The notes under the pieces were generated by a model, which was given only the letters and a program-made list of their open reading frames with translations, had not been told where the DNA came from and made no database searches. Shown piece by piece: positions 26,112-36,200 of a stretch of DNA of 38,305 bases. Made by a program: the position numbers and the translations under genes. The stretch lies in the NCBI GenBank assembly GCA_015066625.1, contig SVOC01000020.1:1-38305 (forward strand), given 5' to 3'. Numbering within the stretch: position 1 is the stretch's first letter; each line of letters starts with the position of its first letter. The stretch is from Oscillospiraceae bacterium. Its GTDB lineage: Bacteria > Bacillota > Clostridia > Oscillospirales > Acutalibacteraceae.

Positions 26112-26189
26112 AAACAAACCTCCCTGAAGTGCTTTGTGGCAATTAAATAAATATAGTAAGACACATAACTTGAACATAAAAATCACTAT

Positions 26190-26218
26190 ATTATATCAAA
26201 CTATAATATTAAAATCAA
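26190..26218 (-). promoter_or_regulatory. Sigma-A-type promoter of operon A
   Basis: On the minus strand, -35 TTGATT (26218-26213), 17 bases, -10 TATAAT (26195-26190), then a ~72-base leader to ATG 26111. The next seven genes follow on the same strand, with no terminator seen until 13210. Confidence 0.8.
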
Positions 26219-26229
26219 GTAGCAGATGT

Positions 26230-26260
26230 AAAAAACCGACACCACGCTGTGATGTCGGTT
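26230..26260 (-). terminator. Intrinsic terminator of the ABC exporter gene
   Basis: In the minus direction AACCGACA (26260-26253) pairs with TGTCGGTT (26241-26234), with further inner pairing, and a run of T follows (26235-26230). It sits between the exporter's stop and the operon A promoter and insulates the two. Confidence 0.8.
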
Positions 26261-26266
26261 AACCGT

Positions 26267-28006
26267 TTATTGAGCTATAACTTCTTCGGGTTTTGTTTCA
26301 ACAAGGCTTCCGTTTTCGTCAATCCTGTAAACCCTTGTGCAATATTGCAGCATACTGGGTCTATGGCTGGTTATTATCCTTATCCTGTTGGGATATTCTT
26401 TCATCAGATTTGCAAGAACAACCTCCTCGGTTTTTGCATCAAGGGCACTCGTCGCCTCATCCATAACCATAATCGGTGCATCGCGGAGAACAGCTCTTGC
26501 TATCGACATTCTCTGAACCTGTCCTTCGGAGAAATTAACGCCTTTTTCGCTGATTTCCGTGTTGATTCCCAGGGGCAATTCTTCAACAAAACTCCATGCA
26601 TCTGCGGTAACGAGAGCACCGATAATTTCCTCGTCGGTTGCCTCTGGTTTTACTATTCGCAGGTTATCCGCAACCGTTCCCGAGAATATTGCATTGCCTT
26701 GCGGAACATAGGAGCAAAACCTTCTCGTGCACTCTGAAACTGGGATTTTTTCGCCGTTTTTTGCTGCCAGAACAAGCTCACCGGAATCGGCTTCAACAAG
26801 ACCGAGAATCAGCCTGAGAAGGGTGGTTTTTCCCTCTCCCGAAGGGCCTACAAAAGCAATGGTTTCGCCTGCATCGGCTTTGAAAGAAACATTTGCCACA
26901 ACGGGTTTATCGCCGTCGGGATAAGTGTATTTAAGGTCATTACAAATGATTGAAACTCCTTGTTTTTCAACGGATTTCTCCATTTTTTCAGCAATCTGAG
27001 TATCTCTGTTTTCTTCAAGAGGAAGGCTTGTGATTTCCATAATTCTGCCTGCCGAGGTGGCGATTGAAATCGCACCCGGAAGAAGCGATACAAGGGATGA
27101 AAACGAGCCCGTAAGCTGACCCGAAATCTGCAGAAATAAGGTCATCGTTCCGTAAGAAATAGCTCCCTGCCATAATCTGTAAACACCCCAGCCGTAACAG
27201 GTGTAGGCAACAACCAGACCTATCAATGACATACAAAGGCTCATTATTATCGAAAACCTGTCGTGGTCAAGCTTGATTTTTCTGTGAAGCTGAAGATTAA
27301 TTTTCATCTGCTCAACATACCGTTTCGTTATGTCAAATGCCTTGATAGTCTGCAGATTCTGAATGGATTCGGAGTAAAAAGAAAGTATTTTTCCGTTCAT
27401 TTCACGGCTTTCTTTGTTGTATTTACGCACCATTTTTGTTGTAATTCTTGAGGAAAAAACAAGAAACGGAGCGCTCATAAATGCAAAAATTGCCATTGTC
27501 GGGTCGTAATAAAGCACCACTGCCAGGCATCCTATAAACTGAGCGGATGTGGTGAAAACCTTGGGAATAAAGGAAACTATACCGCTTGAAACCACACCCA
27601 CATCGCCCTCGATTCTGTTAAGAAGGTCGCCCGAATGATACTTTCTGATATGTTCCCATTTTGAGTAAGTGACGTATTCATAAACACCGCCCCTTATCTC
27701 CGTGCTGATTTTTGTGCCCACTACTCCCGCTATTCTGGAAACCACGGCACCGACAACAATCTGCGTTACCCCGAGTGTTACGGCAATCACCGCGCTTTTG
27801 AAAATTGTATCGTTGCTGTGGGAAACAACGGAATCTATCAGGTATTTTGAAGCAACGCTTGCACCGAGACCCATCGCGGTGCTCAGAAGCCCGATAACCA
27901 CATAGATAAGCACCTGAAGACGATATCTGGAAACATACTGCAAAAGCCATTTCCATTCCTTGCCCAGTGAACGGAAAAGCTCAATATATTCATTGGGTTT
28001 TTTCAC
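26267..28006 (-). CDS. ABC exporter (fused membrane and ATPase domains)
   Basis: 579 residues from GTG 28006, with AAGGGGG seven bases upstream; an ATG at 28036 would add ten residues and is possible. An ABC type-1 membrane domain with about six helices (residues ~20-310) is followed by an ATPase: Walker A GPSGEGKTT, Q-loop VPQGN, a signature variant NFSEGQVQR (instead of LSGGQ), Walker B IMVMDEATSALD and switch His in ITSHR. A C39 peptidase domain is absent, so it would not cleave a double-Gly leader itself. This half-transporter class works as a homodimer and moves lipids, drugs or peptides outwards. It sits between the two peptide operons and is the best candidate exporter for their products, but that is a positional inference. 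Confidence 0.92.
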   Translation of the reverse strand: MKKPNEYIELFRSLGKEWKWLLQYVSRYRLQVLIYVVIGLLSTAMGLGASVASKYLIDSVVSHSNDTIFKSAVIAVTLGVTQIVVGAVVSRIAGVVGTKISTEIRGGVYEYVTYSKWEHIRKYHSGDLLNRIEGDVGVVSSGIVSFIPKVFTTSAQFIGCLAVVLYYDPTMAIFAFMSAPFLVFSSRITTKMVRKYNKESREMNGKILSFYSESIQNLQTIKAFDITKRYVEQMKINLQLHRKIKLDHDRFSIIMSLCMSLIGLVVAYTCYGWGVYRLWQGAISYGTMTLFLQISGQLTGSFSSLVSLLPGAISIATSAGRIMEITSLPLEENRDTQIAEKMEKSVEKQGVSIICNDLKYTYPDGDKPVVANVSFKADAGETIAFVGPSGEGKTTLLRLILGLVEADSGELVLAAKNGEKIPVSECTRRFCSYVPQGNAIFSGTVADNLRIVKPEATDEEIIGALVTADAWSFVEELPLGINTEISEKGVNFSEGQVQRMSIARAVLRDAPIMVMDEATSALDAKTEEVVLANLMKEYPNRIRIITSHRPSMLQYCTRVYRIDENGSLVETKPEEVIAQ

Positions 28007-28054
28007 AGAATTCCCCCTTGTCATTTGTTTGCACATAGAACCCCATTATGATGA

Positions 28055-28084
28055 ATTATAACATAAAAGCGTAGACAATTACAA
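28055..28084 (-). promoter_or_regulatory. Probable promoter of the ABC exporter
   Basis: On the minus strand TTGTAA (28084-28079), 18 bases, and a perfect -10 TATAAT (28060-28055). It is divergent from the operon B promoter 33 bases away, so the two may be co-controlled. Confidence 0.55.
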
Positions 28085-28116
28085 GATATTTTGTATAAAA
28101 ATTTTATAATATCATA

Positions 28117-28145
28117 TTGACTTAAAAGGGGTTTTGATGTATAAT
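28117..28145 (+). promoter_or_regulatory. Sigma-A-type promoter of operon B
   Basis: -35 TTGACT (28117-28122), exactly 17 bases, -10 TATAAT (28140-28145). Transcription would begin near 28152, just before a mini-ORF at 28169 and the kinase gene at 28207. Confidence 0.8.
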
Positions 28146-28168
28146 TTCCGTAATTACGATGGAGCAAT

Positions 28169-28210
28169 ATGGGTGATTGCCTTTCGGGCTTCACCGATGT
28201 CTGGCTATGA
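28169..28210 (+). CDS. 13-codon mini-ORF coupled to the kinase gene
   Basis: ATG 28169 follows GGAG (28161-28164) and encodes MGDCLSGFTDVWL; its TGA overlaps the kinase ATG as ATGA. The kinase gene itself has no ribosome binding site, so ribosomes ending on this mini-ORF could restart there. It may be a translational coupling leader; a function for the peptide itself is not suggested. The alternative is that the kinase starts at the in-frame TTG 28177. Confidence 0.45.
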   Translation: MGDCLSGFTDVWL

Positions 28211-29061
28211 AGAAGATTTATTCCGTTTGCAAAAAGCTGATTTGCATTGAGGCTGAATACTTCCCCGGCGATAATCCGCTGTGGGCACAGTTTGAAGCCG
28301 AGAGCAATGAAGCAGATATAAATATCCGCTGCACCGTGCGTGAACCCTTCCCCGAAATGCAGGGCGAAGCCAAAGGCACTGCAGGCGAATTCAGCGTTTC
28401 GGTTGACGGCGATTGGGTTTACCGTGCATTCCCTATGATAAGGCAGCACGGCGCACTCACGAAGTACACACCTGCCGACACATCTTACAGCGAAACATTC
28501 TTCACGGCGGCAAGCTTCCCTATTATGATGGACGGCAGATATATGTGGAGCTCGGTTTCGCTTGCTCAGCTTTTACTGCCGAAAAATGCGTTTTTTATGC
28601 ATTCATCGTTCATTTCGGTAAACGGCAAAGGAATTTTGTTTTCGGCAAACAGCGGCACAGGCAAGAGCACTCAGGCGGCACTGTGGGAGAAATACCGCGG
28701 CGCAGAAGTCATCAACGGCGACAAAGCGGGAGTTCTTGTTGAAAACGGAGTTTATGCCTGCGGAGTTCCGTTCTGCGGAACGAGCGGTATCTGCAAAAAC
28801 AAAGCGCTCCCCCTCGGTGCAATAATATTGCTCGGTCAGGCGCCCGAAAATAAAATCAGGCGGCTGTCGGGGCTTAAAGCACTGCAGGGAATTCTGCAGA
28901 ATGTTTATCTTGACCTTCTTGCACCCAACGAACAAACAAAAATCTTTGACCTGCTTATAGAGCTTCTCGGGGCAGTACCCGTTTATTCCCTTGAATGTAC
29001 TCCCGATGAAAAAGCGGTTGAAGCTCTTGAAAATGCTTTGCAAAACGGAGGTGTTATCTGA
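28207..29061 (+). CDS. HprK-like P-loop kinase (operon B)
   Basis: 284 residues from ATG 28207 (an upstream in-frame TTG at 28177 would add ten). The P-loop SANSGTGKST is at 146-155, preceded by FMHSSFI and followed by QAALWEKY, VINGDKAG and ALPLGAIILLGQAP. This is the same block as in the operon A kinase, and the proteins have nearly equal length (284 and 285), so they are paralogues from one cassette. The N-terminal ~125 residues are divergent from the A copy and may provide specificity. It stops one base before the radical SAM start. Relatives of this fold phosphorylate Ser in some lasso peptides. Peptide B of this operon ends in a C-terminal Ser and has many internal Ser, but phosphorylation of it is inference. 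Confidence 0.85.
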   Translation: MKKIYSVCKKLICIEAEYFPGDNPLWAQFEAESNEADINIRCTVREPFPEMQGEAKGTAGEFSVSVDGDWVYRAFPMIRQHGALTKYTPADTSYSETFFTAASFPIMMDGRYMWSSVSLAQLLLPKNAFFMHSSFISVNGKGILFSANSGTGKSTQAALWEKYRGAEVINGDKAGVLVENGVYACGVPFCGTSGICKNKALPLGAIILLGQAPENKIRRLSGLKALQGILQNVYLDLLAPNEQTKIFDLLIELLGAVPVYSLECTPDEKAVEALENALQNGGVI

Positions 29062-30186
29062 TTGGGACTTGAATACGACCTTTTCATAAGCAATCTTTTT
29101 TCCAAGGCAGATAAAAGCTCCGTTCCTCTTTCGGGCTCGTTTGAATTAACCTCACGCTGTCCTCTGGACTGCAAAATGTGTTACATTCACCGAAAAGAGA
29201 ATGACTGCGAAGCAATGAAGCACGAAAAAAGCACCCAATGGTGGCTTGACCTTGCACGGCAGGCTCAGGAAGCAGGAATGCTGATGCTTTTGCTTACAGG
29301 CGGCGAGCCGCTTCTGAGAAAAGACTTTGAAGAAATCTATCTCGGTGCAAAAAAGCTGGGGCTTCTCGTTTCAGTCAATACTAACGGGTTGCTGATTGAT
29401 GATGACAAGGTTAAATTTTTTGCGGACAATCCTCCGCAGAAGCTTAATATATCGCTTTACGGTGCGTCGGAAGAAACCTACCGTGAGCTTTGCGGCAACG
29501 GAAAGGCTTACGAAAAAGTTTTTACAGCCGTGAGAAAGCTCCGTGAAGCGGGAATCGGCGTTAAAATCAATTACACCGCAACGCAATATAACAGCCACGA
29601 TGCAAAAAAGATATACGATTTTGCAAACGAACTGGGCTTACCCGTTCAGACCGTGACTTATATGTTCCCGCCCGTCAGGGCAGGCGGCGATACGGCGGAG
29701 AGAATGTCACCTGAAGAAGCGGCAAAGGTTCAGTTTGAATGCAAGCTTCTCAATATGGGCGGCGAAAGGCTGAGAAAGCATATTGAGGCAAAGGCGGATA
29801 TCAAACGGAAGAATACGGACGGCGGCGAAAGAGGCGAGCAAATCCCCTGCCGTGCGGGCAAAAGCACCTTCTGGGTAACATGGGACGGTAAAATGACCCC
29901 CTGCGGAATGATGACGACGCCTATGTTTGAAATCAGCAGTTTCAATGATGCGTGGGAATGCATAAAGAAATCGAGAGAGAATATTTTTCTCCCTCTGAAA
30001 TGCAAAACCTGCGATTTGAGAAATTACTGCGATATGTGTGCGGCGGTAACGCTTGCCGAAACAAACGATTTCAGCACCGTGCCCGAATATCTCTGCCGAA
30101 AAGCGGCGGAACACAAAAGACTGTGCGAAGAATTTATGACGAAGCACGAAAATCATTGTCCAAGAAACAATTTGGATTTAACATAG
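29062..30186 (+). CDS. Radical SAM/SPASM peptide-modifying enzyme (operon B)
   Basis: 374 residues from TTG 29062, immediately after the kinase TGA, with GGAGGT nine bases upstream. Cluster motif C33-x3-C37-x2-C40 (RCPLDCKMCY), SAM-binding LLLTGGEPLLR, then SVNTNG. The SPASM part has Cx12Gx4C (CRAGKSTF ... TPCGMM), CKTCDLRNYCDMC (Cx2Cx5Cx2C) and YLCRK. It is a full-length paralogue of the operon A enzyme. No PqqD-like domain is fused to its N-terminus and none is encoded in this operon, so leader recognition would have to come from the enzyme itself or from the PqqD-like protein of operon A. The gap to the giant gene is 28 bases. Confidence 0.92.
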   Translation: MGLEYDLFISNLFSKADKSSVPLSGSFELTSRCPLDCKMCYIHRKENDCEAMKHEKSTQWWLDLARQAQEAGMLMLLLTGGEPLLRKDFEEIYLGAKKLGLLVSVNTNGLLIDDDKVKFFADNPPQKLNISLYGASEETYRELCGNGKAYEKVFTAVRKLREAGIGVKINYTATQYNSHDAKKIYDFANELGLPVQTVTYMFPPVRAGGDTAERMSPEEAAKVQFECKLLNMGGERLRKHIEAKADIKRKNTDGGERGEQIPCRAGKSTFWVTWDGKMTPCGMMTTPMFEISSFNDAWECIKKSRENIFLPLKCKTCDLRNYCDMCAAVTLAETNDFSTVPEYLCRKAAEHKRLCEEFMTKHENHCPRNNLDLT

Positions 30187-30214
30187 ATAACGCAAAAATC
30201 ATGGAGGTAATTTT

Positions 30215-33200
30215 ATGAAAAAATTTGTCAAACCAATAATCACATTGTTGTTGGTAGCTGCATTGCTCGTTCCCACCATCGGAATGATTTTCAGCTCAGC
30301 GGCAACAAGCTTCACGGTTGAACTTGCATTCGAAAACCTTTTCGTTCTCGATCATTGGGTAATCAACCAGAATTCAATGCGTGTAACAAATGATTCTATA
30401 GCAAGCGGAGCCGTTGCTGCGTACGATGTCGGTTCTGTAACCAATATGGACTTGCAGAACGGCAGCTTCAGGCTTACCAACAAAACTTCTGAAAATGTTT
30501 ACACCGTAGCTTCAATGGGTTCGGGTGAACACACCAAAGACAACTTCGATTATTACAGAATGCCTGTTGAAGAGGGCGTTACCTACACTCTCAGCTACAA
30601 CATCCAAGGTAATGTGCCGGGCTTCTTTCCTTTCGTTTTCTTTTACGATGAATCAAACGAATACAAATCATTTGTCAACGGAGCGGCTACCGGCACGGGT
30701 GACAACAGCTTCACCTTCACCGTTCCCGAAGACATGGCATATATTCAGATCCGACTTACCCTTGCCGGCAACACCGCCAAGAACGCTTATGCCGATATCA
30801 AAAACATAGCAATTTATAAAGTTGACATAGTAGCTGACGAAACCAACCTTTTTGATTTCGCTGCATGGTCAGCAAAAGTCGGCACTCAAACTCACGGATA
30901 TTACAACGCCGGTTCTTTCACTACAAATGCGGATGAGAAGAGTGTGACTCTTACCACCAATTCAGCCAGCCACTTTCTGTTTACCAATTTCTCATATTAT
31001 CCGACTATGGATCAGCCGGGCAATAATGGCGATTATTATACAATAGATGTCGAGCCTGAAACAAGTTACACATTCTCTTACACCCTCGACAACGGTAACC
31101 TTCATGCTTCTACTCTTTACAGACCTCACATCGCTTATTACGATTCAACGGGCAAAATCATCACTTATCTGCCCTACGAGTCTCCCAAATTCGGAGATAA
31201 CAGTTTCACATTCACCACACCTGCAAACACAGATTTCATTCAGGTCATATACGCTGTTGCCTGTGATGTGCAGGCAGGTCTGACCTGTACCGTTAGGAAT
31301 GTTGAGCTTCACAACATACCTTATCCCGTTGAACACAAGGTAGACCCTGTCCGTAAGACTTATACTTACACAGCAGGCAGCAACGCTACATACGGCACAC
31401 TTCCCACTCCCCCTGCCGCAACATACCCCGAAAATTACATTTTTGCCGGCTGGTATACAGGCAAAGACGGCACAGGCACCCGCATTGCTTCCGATACTCC
31501 CATCCAGCCCCAGAGCATGACTGTGTATCCCAAGTTTGAACCTGCGGTTGACAGCCTTACGGTTGCTACAATGCCCGCAAAAACAGAATACACCGTGGGC
31601 GAAAAGCTGAACACTGCCGGTCTTGTTCTCAAAGCAACCATTAACGGCAAGGGCGATGCTGACGGAGACGGAGCAACAGACCCCGACACAACCTTCAATA
31701 TCACTTCGGGTTACTACATCACCCCCGAATATGCAAGCAGCACAGCAGGAACACAGTCAATCACCGTTCACTACGGCGGTAAAACTGCCACATTCAACGT
31801 TAATGTCAGCGCAGGTAAAGATAAGAATATTGTTGTCAACGGCGCTACTTATCCCGTCACGGTAGCAAACAACGAATATACTCTTAATTACCAGGCACCC
31901 TCTCCTTTCAACCGCTATGAAATGACATATTTCTCCGATTCATATGTCAAGGGCGAAATTGTCATGGATGGTATTACCGAAGTTTTCTTCCTTGAACCCT
32001 CCGATAACGGATCCTTCGCTTCTTACATCGACAGCTTCCTCAGAGGCGTTAATCATTACAATGTTGATTCAATCAAATTCACCTGCCTTGATAAGGAATT
32101 CGGCAATTTTGAATTGCTTTCAGTAACAACAATTGCCGCTACCATTCCATCCAACTCAACGCAGTATTACGAGAATGCTGAAACCGGCTACAAGGTTGGT
32201 ATTGACCTCAGCTTCGGCGGCGTTGTTTCTGAAATTTATGACCTTAATAACATCGTTGAGTCCCGTGTTTACAATATAGGCGGCCAACAAGTTACAAAGG
32301 TTGACTACGCAGAAAGATTGAATGCTGATTACGGCACAAACTACATTTCGCGAAAAGCCGAAAATGTTAACCTTATCAACAAATTTGACCGAGGCAGATA
32401 CCTCCAGCAGTCATATTACGGCACATCGCAGAAGCCCTACGAAATGGGCGACTATAACGGAAATCCCTGGCCCTACAACCCCGTTCAGGGCGGTAACCTT
32501 GTTATTAATAATGCAGACGGCACTACCAAGGGTAACGAGGCAAGTAAGGTTATCGACTACAGAATCACCGATGACCAGATTTACATTAAAACCCGTCCTC
32601 TTGACTGGGGTAAAAACTCAGTTGACTACCCCGACAGCTATGTAACCGATTCTTACATGGAAGCATGGTATGTTTTCGAAGACGGAATGATTAAAACATA
32701 TTGCCGCTTTGTTGACTATTCGGGTTATCCCGCACACACCCGTGACCAGGAGCTTCCCGCAGTTTACATCATTGAGCCTCTTAACCACTTTGTTTACAAC
32801 AATGTTGCACAAGGCAGTGAATGGACAACAACAAACTATAAGAAAATAGAAGAACCTGATTTCTGGGGCGTTCTTCCCGAATACAATGCTTTGCTTGAAA
32901 CACCGGTTGATCCTACTGTTGACTGTTACGAAAACTGGGCTGCTTTCGCAGCCAGCGACGATGCGAACAGCTTCGGTGTCGGCGTTTATTCTGCAGGCGT
33001 AACCGATTTCCATTACGGCTGTTTCTTCCCCAAATACCAGGAAGAGGCTGCAAAGAACGGTCAGCTTGTACCCACCGCCAACAGACACGCTGTTACTCCA
33101 GACCCTGCTACAGAAAACCCCACATCATATATTTCACCCGTTGGCCAGATGACATTTGAAAGCTACAAGCCGATTGAATACTCATATTATCTTACAACAG

Positions 33201-36200
33201 GTAAAGTAGGCGAGATTTATAACGACTTCAAAACAGTTGCTAACAAAGATAACCAGGCTGAACAGGATAAGAGCAAGATTGCAGTTCCCGAAACTGTTTA
33301 CATGACCCCCGCAAACGGTGCTTCAAAAATCGGCCAGTATTATGTAAACAACATAATGGATGAAAGCCTCAACAATAAGGTTGTAACCGAAGCCAAGCGC
33401 GATGCAGGAATGTATCTCGGCCTTTCAATCAAAGACGCCAAAGAATTCAGCGTTAAAATCACAAACGTTACAGACCCCTCCAACGATATCTTCCTCTGCG
33501 ATTCAAGCGGCTCAGAAATCAGCGAAGGCTCAAAAATACGCTTTGACTCCTCGGGAACATACATAAACGACCATAGCTACGGCATGCGTTTTTCAGGTGC
33601 AGGTCTTCAGCCGGGCGAAAAAGCAACCGCCAAGTGGGAGATAACCGTCTATAAAAATGACGGCACGTCGGAAGTCTTCACGGCATATACCGTTATGTAT
33701 GCACCCGGACGCACCGTGGGTGCCGTTGCGGAAGCCCGTCAGGTTGGCAATTCTCAAAACGAAATTTCTTCATGGATAACAGGTGCCAACGGAGTTGACC
33801 ACACCAAGCAGGCTCCTTTAGGCTCTTTGCACGCAGACTATCGTAATTTTGGTTACTTTAAAGCTGATCCTTTACATGGAGCTATGCCGTCAGGCGGTTC
33901 AGGCGAAACTGCAAATGACTACATTAATGTAAGCAGCAACACAAACGACTATTATGTCATGCAGGCTGCAACCAACGGCCACGACGGTTCAAGAGCACAG
34001 AGCTACCTGGGCTTGCTGACAGTTGATAAATCCCGTTACACAAACACAAATCAGATTCCCAATCTTAAAATAGGTTACGATGCTCTGAGAATTGATGACG
34101 GTTATCCGAACAACTCACTTCAGAGTTACAACACTTATTACACTTTAGGTACAAGTGAATCCTTCACAGCTACAGATCTTAATGCTGTACCCAGCGGTTG
34201 GACTTCAAACAGTTCTCACGGTCAGCTTTATAAAGAGCTCGGTGAAGATATGAGTAAACTCCCCTACAGAGAAACAGTTATTCCTTCATATAATGTATCG
34301 GACATTGACGGTAAATATATCCATGCAATAGCTCGCGGTGAAGCCTACCAGATTGCTGTTGCAAGAAGATATTCAACCGCAGGTACATCAGTTCTCTGCT
34401 CCGTAACCGATAAGAGCGGTCTTCGTGATGCGATTCTCAACGGCTATACTATAGTTGATGATGATGCCGATTTCAACAGAGAGCTCCAGGAAGCAGCAAC
34501 CGTTCTCGGCGATCCCTCCGCAACTCAGTCGCAAATCGATGAGGCAAAGAAACAGCTTAACGATGCCATGGAAGAACTGGTTGATAAGTTCTACGCATTG
34601 AAATATGATAACCTTTTCAGTGCTTATGAGATGTCCCAGTTCCCCGCAAGCATGAAAGTTGTTGGCGACAGAGGAACAGCCACCTACAAAGACGGCAAAA
34701 TCACCATTGTTAACGACACAATCACGGGCGGTGAAGCATACACCGAATACGGTTCAGCAGACCATTTCTATAAGGTTAAGCTCAACCCCAACACAGAGTA
34801 TGTGTTTGAATATGATGTTACAACAGACGGAAAATCCCAGGCATTCATGTTCTTCTATAATGCAAGCGGCGGTGCCGGAGATGTTCCGACGAACATGAGC
34901 ATTCAGACAAACGGCGGAAACTGGTCATCAAAAACCGAGTCCAATTCCTGGTTCGGTAATTACGGTAACGCCGGCACATACCACTATGTCATAAAGTTCA
35001 CAACCGGTCTCAATACCACTCAGGCAAGCTTCCGATTCGGTAACACAACCAACGATCCCTGCGAATCAACCTTCTCCAACATCAAGCTGATTGATGCAGC
35101 TCGCTATTATGCTGATGTTGAATACGCAAAGACCGAAGATGTTTACAAAGAATACAGCTCTTACGGCGTTCTTCCCGTTCTCACCAGAACAGGCTACACC
35201 TTCGGCGGATGGAAAGATGCTGACGGAAAAGCAGTAACAGGTGCAGACATTGCAACAAATCACAAATCAATCTTCTCGGTATGGACCGAATACACCTACA
35301 CAATTATTTACGACGCAAACGGCGGTACAGGTTCAATCGCAAACAAACCAGTCAAGTATTCAGAAACCGTAGCACTTGATTCAGGCAGCAGCATATCAAA
35401 AACAGGCTACAGGCTTCTCGGCTGGTCAACAGACAAGAACGCAGCGACCGCACAGTATGCACTCGGTCAGAGCGTAAGCAAGCTTACCACTGTGAATAAC
35501 GGCAACGTTACCTTCTATGCGGTATGGCAGCTTTCAGAAGTCAATGTCACATTCGATAACCTTATCGATTTCAGAGCTTGGAACAAGAGTGCAGGCAACG
35601 GCACCGTTTCCAACGTAACAGACACAGGCTTCACAATCACTTGTAACACAGGTGCAGGCGAAGCTACTTCAACTTCACCCATCTTCCCCGTAACGGCAGG
35701 CAAGCAATATAAGATTGAGGCTGATGTTACAGGCAACGCTTGGGACATTTACATCTTCTTCTACGATTCAAAAACATCAAGCGGCACAGGTATTGATTTC
35801 ACTGACAGCGGAAACAGATACGCAGCAAACGGCGGTGGCAACGCCACACAGATATTCACTGCTCCCGCAGGTGCAACAAGAGCTGTAATCCGTGTTGACT
35901 CAAACAACGGCGGTAATGTTACAACATTCAACAACATCCGCGTTTATGAGCATGACGGCATTGATATCAATGTTAAGCCCGCTAACAAGATTGTAAGAAA
36001 CAGCGATACTTTCGGCGTGCTTCCCACTCCCACAAAGGCAGGTCACACCTTCCTCGGTTGGTATGACGGTGACAGACCTGTAACCGCAGATTCAGCAATT
36101 AACAGCACCTCAACTGTTTACCTCACTTCAAAGTGGGTTATCAACGATACTGCTCTTGCAAAAGACACAGTTGTTGTTGACTTTGCAACACCCATTGATA

